Source: Candidatus Dadabacteria bacterium
GTDB taxonomy: Bacteria > Desulfobacterota_D > UBA1144 > Nemesobacterales > UBA2774
Assembly: GCA_020027805.1 (NCBI GenBank)
Contig: JAHKKQ010000010.1
Coordinates: forward strand, 1-34,558
Reading direction: 5' to 3'
Length of the DNA: 34,558 bases
Below the pieces are notes generated by a model. That model did no database searches, was not told the DNA's origin, and worked only from the letters and a program-made list of their open reading frames with translations. Position numbers and translations under genes: made by a program. Shown here piece by piece: positions 32,703 to 34,558 of this stretch. How positions within the stretch are numbered: position 1 is the stretch's first letter; the number at the start of each line of letters is the position of its first letter.

Positions 32703-33545
32703 TTACATCATTCCCCCTCCCATCTTATCATCGTGGTTAGGGTCGTCCCTGTCCATATCGCCGCCGTCGTGAAAGCCGTCGTGGTCCATGTCACCGTCAT
32801 GGAACCCGTCAAAATTCATATCGTCATCATGAAAGCCGTCATGATCCATATCGTCGTCATAATAACCGTCGTGGTTGTCATCTTCCACATTACCACACAC
32901 ATAATCAGGGTCATCAAAATCCATAATTCCGTCCTCGTCAAAATCTACTTCTTCGAGCGGGTTATTCATCGGCGATGTGAAACTATGGTCCGAATTAACT
33001 GTTACAATCCCCAAATCGACAGGCTCGTCACCATCGGATAAACAAAACTGGTCGTCGGATTCACCCATATGTTCCGGACCGCAGTCAAGAACCATAAAGT
33101 CGAGGAATTCGTCCATCATTTCCTGGCCGGTGTGAGCAGTGAAACTCATTGTATAGCACTCTTCCACCGGGAGCTCCATCATAAACTCTCCTGTCGCGGA
33201 ATCCGTATTGGACTCGTGAACGGAACCGTCCCTTGCTATAGCTGTAACGATAAAAGTTCCGGCTTGGCCTGCAGCCAGCGCGCTTGTAGGTGCTATGGAC
33301 TTAAATAGTGGGTTAGACATAAAGGTAGCAAATAACTTGTCTTTATGGATAGTCGGAGAAATATTCTTTACCGTACCTGTACTGACAGCACCTGTAACCA
33401 CTCTGGTCCGGACTCCCGGATTATCTCCACCGTCCCCTACATCATTTCCGCCGCACCCGCCAATAAGGTAAAAACTCAAGAATACGATTATCAGTGGGAC
33501 AAAAGAAAAAGATTTACTTTTCATGACTTCAAGATTCTTAAACAT
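32703..33545 (-). CDS. Lipoprotein with Asp-rich calcium-type repeats
   Basis: This 280-residue precursor ends its signal peptide in a lipobox, LIGGC, predicting a lipid-anchored envelope protein. A beta-rich middle follows (about 45-190), with several Cys. Its last 70 residues are dense in Asp, His and Gly: FDEDGIMDFDDPDYVC, then repeats of about ten residues such as DMDHDGFHD and DMNFDGFHD. These resemble the calcium-binding DxDxDG motifs of thrombospondin type 3 and dockerin repeats. The His content could also bind transition metals. ATG 33545 has GGGGG upstream; ATG 33524 is an alternative. It is more AT-rich than the neighbours. Ligand unknown. Confidence 0.8.
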   Translation of the reverse strand: MFKNLEVMKSKSFSFVPLIIVFLSFYLIGGCGGNDVGDGGDNPGVRTRVVTGAVSTGTVKNISPTIHKDKLFATFMSNPLFKSIAPTSALAAGQAGTFIVTAIARDGSVHESNTDSATGEFMMELPVEECYTMSFTAHTGQEMMDEFLDFMVLDCGPEHMGESDDQFCLSDGDEPVDLGIVTVNSDHSFTSPMNNPLEEVDFDEDGIMDFDDPDYVCGNVEDDNHDGYYDDDMDHDGFHDDDMNFDGFHDGDMDHDGFHDGGDMDRDDPNHDDKMGGGMM

Positions 33546-33710
33546 AATTCACCCCCATTTTATTTCAGCTGTTATAATAATGGGCTGCAATTGACATGCC
33601 ACGAACAACTTATGTAAATCCGGGGAGTTGTAACTGTTCAGTTATTACACCGTTAATGATTAGTGTAGGGAATTAAGACATCTTACAAATTATTTTTTCC
33701 CGGAAGTTCG

Positions 33711-34343
33711 ATGAAGGACGTTGATAAATTCGCTCGGTTTTATGAAAGTGACTTCGGGAAACGTATTCTGGAGAAAGAAGCGGAATATATTCAGAAAGAG
33801 CTTAAAGATTGTGATAAGATACTCGACGTCGGGTGCGGTATCGGTATTTTTGAGGAACGGCTGTCCGGTCTCGACATTACGGGCCTGGATATTTCGGAAG
33901 AGATGATAACGGAGGCCGGGAAAAGAAGCGATAAAAAGTTTGTCGTGGGTGACGCTGAAAATCTGGAATTCGATGACGCGTCTTTCGACGGTGTTTTATA
34001 TGTGGCGGCGTTGGAATTCATAGCCGATTATAAAAAAGCGGTTCGGGAATCGTGGAGAGTGACCAAACCGGGCGGAAAGCTCCTCGCGCTCATGCTTAAT
34101 CCGTCGTCACGGTATTTCCATGAGCAGTCGGAAGATAAGGATTCGTATTTCGGGAGAGTGCTGCACACGGATGTCGATGAGATCAGAGACTACATTGCGG
34201 AACTTTACGAGATTGTAAAGGAAGAATACTTTCTGGGAATTACGGGGAAAGGAGTCTTTGAAACCCGCGATAAAAATATGCGGGCTTGTACGCGGTCGTC
34301 GGGAAAAAGAATCGATAGAGATAATAAGGTAAGCATGATATGA
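33711..34343 (+). CDS. Class I SAM-dependent methyltransferase, apparent frameshift near the end
   Basis: This protein has SAM motif I as DVGCGIG at about 41-47, GLDISEEM as motif post I, and WRVTKPGGKLLA as the motif III region. The substrate is not known. After about residue 189 (ETRDKN) the current frame reads an odd Arg-rich tail. The +2 frame from 34280 reads AGLYAVVGKKNR and stops at 34318, which matches the usual C terminus of this family. A small insertion or deletion in the AT run at 34271-34279 would explain this. The in-frame stop overlaps the next gene by 4 bases (ATGA). It may be a sequencing error or a true mutation. Confidence 0.8.
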   Translation: MKDVDKFARFYESDFGKRILEKEAEYIQKELKDCDKILDVGCGIGIFEERLSGLDITGLDISEEMITEAGKRSDKKFVVGDAENLEFDDASFDGVLYVAALEFIADYKKAVRESWRVTKPGGKLLALMLNPSSRYFHEQSEDKDSYFGRVLHTDVDEIRDYIAELYEIVKEEYFLGITGKGVFETRDKNMRACTRSSGKRIDRDNKVSMI

Positions 34344-34558
34344 ACGCCGGGACGAAAGATCATTGGAACCACGTTTACGCCTCAAATGAGATAAACAGCC
34401 TGGGCTGGTATGAAGCGGCTTCAGAACCCTCCATACGCCTGATATCGAAATGCCTGATCGGAAAAGACGACCCCGTCCTGGACGTCGGCGCGGGCGCATC
34501 GACATTGATAGATTATCTTCTCGATCAGGGATACGGGAACGTCACCGCCGTCGATATA
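34340..34558 (+). CDS. SAM-dependent methyltransferase, cut by the window end
   Basis: The first 73 residues are visible. HWNHVYASNEINSLGWYEAA is followed by motif I, LDVGAGAST, and YGNVTAVDI. This is the N terminus of a class I methyltransferase. It starts at ATG 34340, overlapping the previous gene by 4 bases, with AAGG upstream. Two adjacent methyltransferases of different lineages suggest a shared modification pathway, but the rest of the locus is outside the window. Confidence 0.8.
   Translation, partial: MNAGTKDHWNHVYASNEINSLGWYEAASEPSIRLISKCLIGKDDPVLDVGAGASTLIDYLLDQGYGNVTAVDI

Overview
The window is chromosomal DNA from a GC-rich, Gram-negative, respiring bacterium. Arginine AGG, isoleucine ATA and leucine CTC are common in most genes, which is an unusual bias. 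I infer an uncultured lineage near the Desulfobacterota / Dadabacteria-like groups, but no rRNA or marker settles this. Lipoproteins, signal peptides, two predicted outer-membrane proteins, a TatA homologue, NuoF, a type II NADH dehydrogenase and class II fumarase all fit an aerobic or facultative diderm. I saw no tRNA, rRNA, phage module, complete insertion sequence or CRISPR array.

Layout. 1-6900: a repeat and a GIY-YIG remnant, a secreted hypothetical protein, hisS (-), a family-4 glycosyltransferase, and two tandem outer-membrane paralogues resembling DUF3943. 6900-9150 (-): an FkbM methyltransferase with foreign codon use, a cupredoxin, a small exported protein and a phasin-like protein. 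9240-10064: a possible structured RNA, then a CDP-alcohol phosphatidyltransferase. 10570-15090 (-): an SDR oxidoreductase, fumC and an NCS2 permease whose true start appears to be non-AUG. 15400-20290 (+): ECF sigma factor, zinc-finger anti-sigma factor, PspA, a VWA protein and a membrane protein, which looks like an envelope-stress module. 20458-25238 (+): a secreted protein made of two 93-residue cysteine repeats, a small conserved-looking protein, two tandem alpha/beta hydrolases, and an L-2-hydroxyglutarate-oxidase-like gene whose ribosome-binding site and ATG come from a dispersed repeat. 25609-32628: nuoF standing alone, tatA (-), three small membrane-protein genes (DUF883, MgtC, DUF1328), NDH-2 (-), a CPA1-type antiporter and a DsrE protein. 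32703-34558: an Asp-rich lipoprotein (-) and two methyltransferase genes, the first apparently frameshifted and the second cut by the window end.

Most intergenic gaps are filled with palindromic dispersed repeats of at least seven families. Two copies of one family are nearly identical over 95 bases although they lie 17 kb apart, so at least that family seems recently mobile or subject to conversion. Several repeats abut start signals, and one supplies them.

The most unusual items are the tandem 93-residue Cys-repeat protein, the repeat-derived translation start, the sigma / anti-sigma / PspA / VWA module, the non-AUG start of the permease, and the structured intergenic region at 9319-9439. 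All calls come from reading the sequence; no database search was run.
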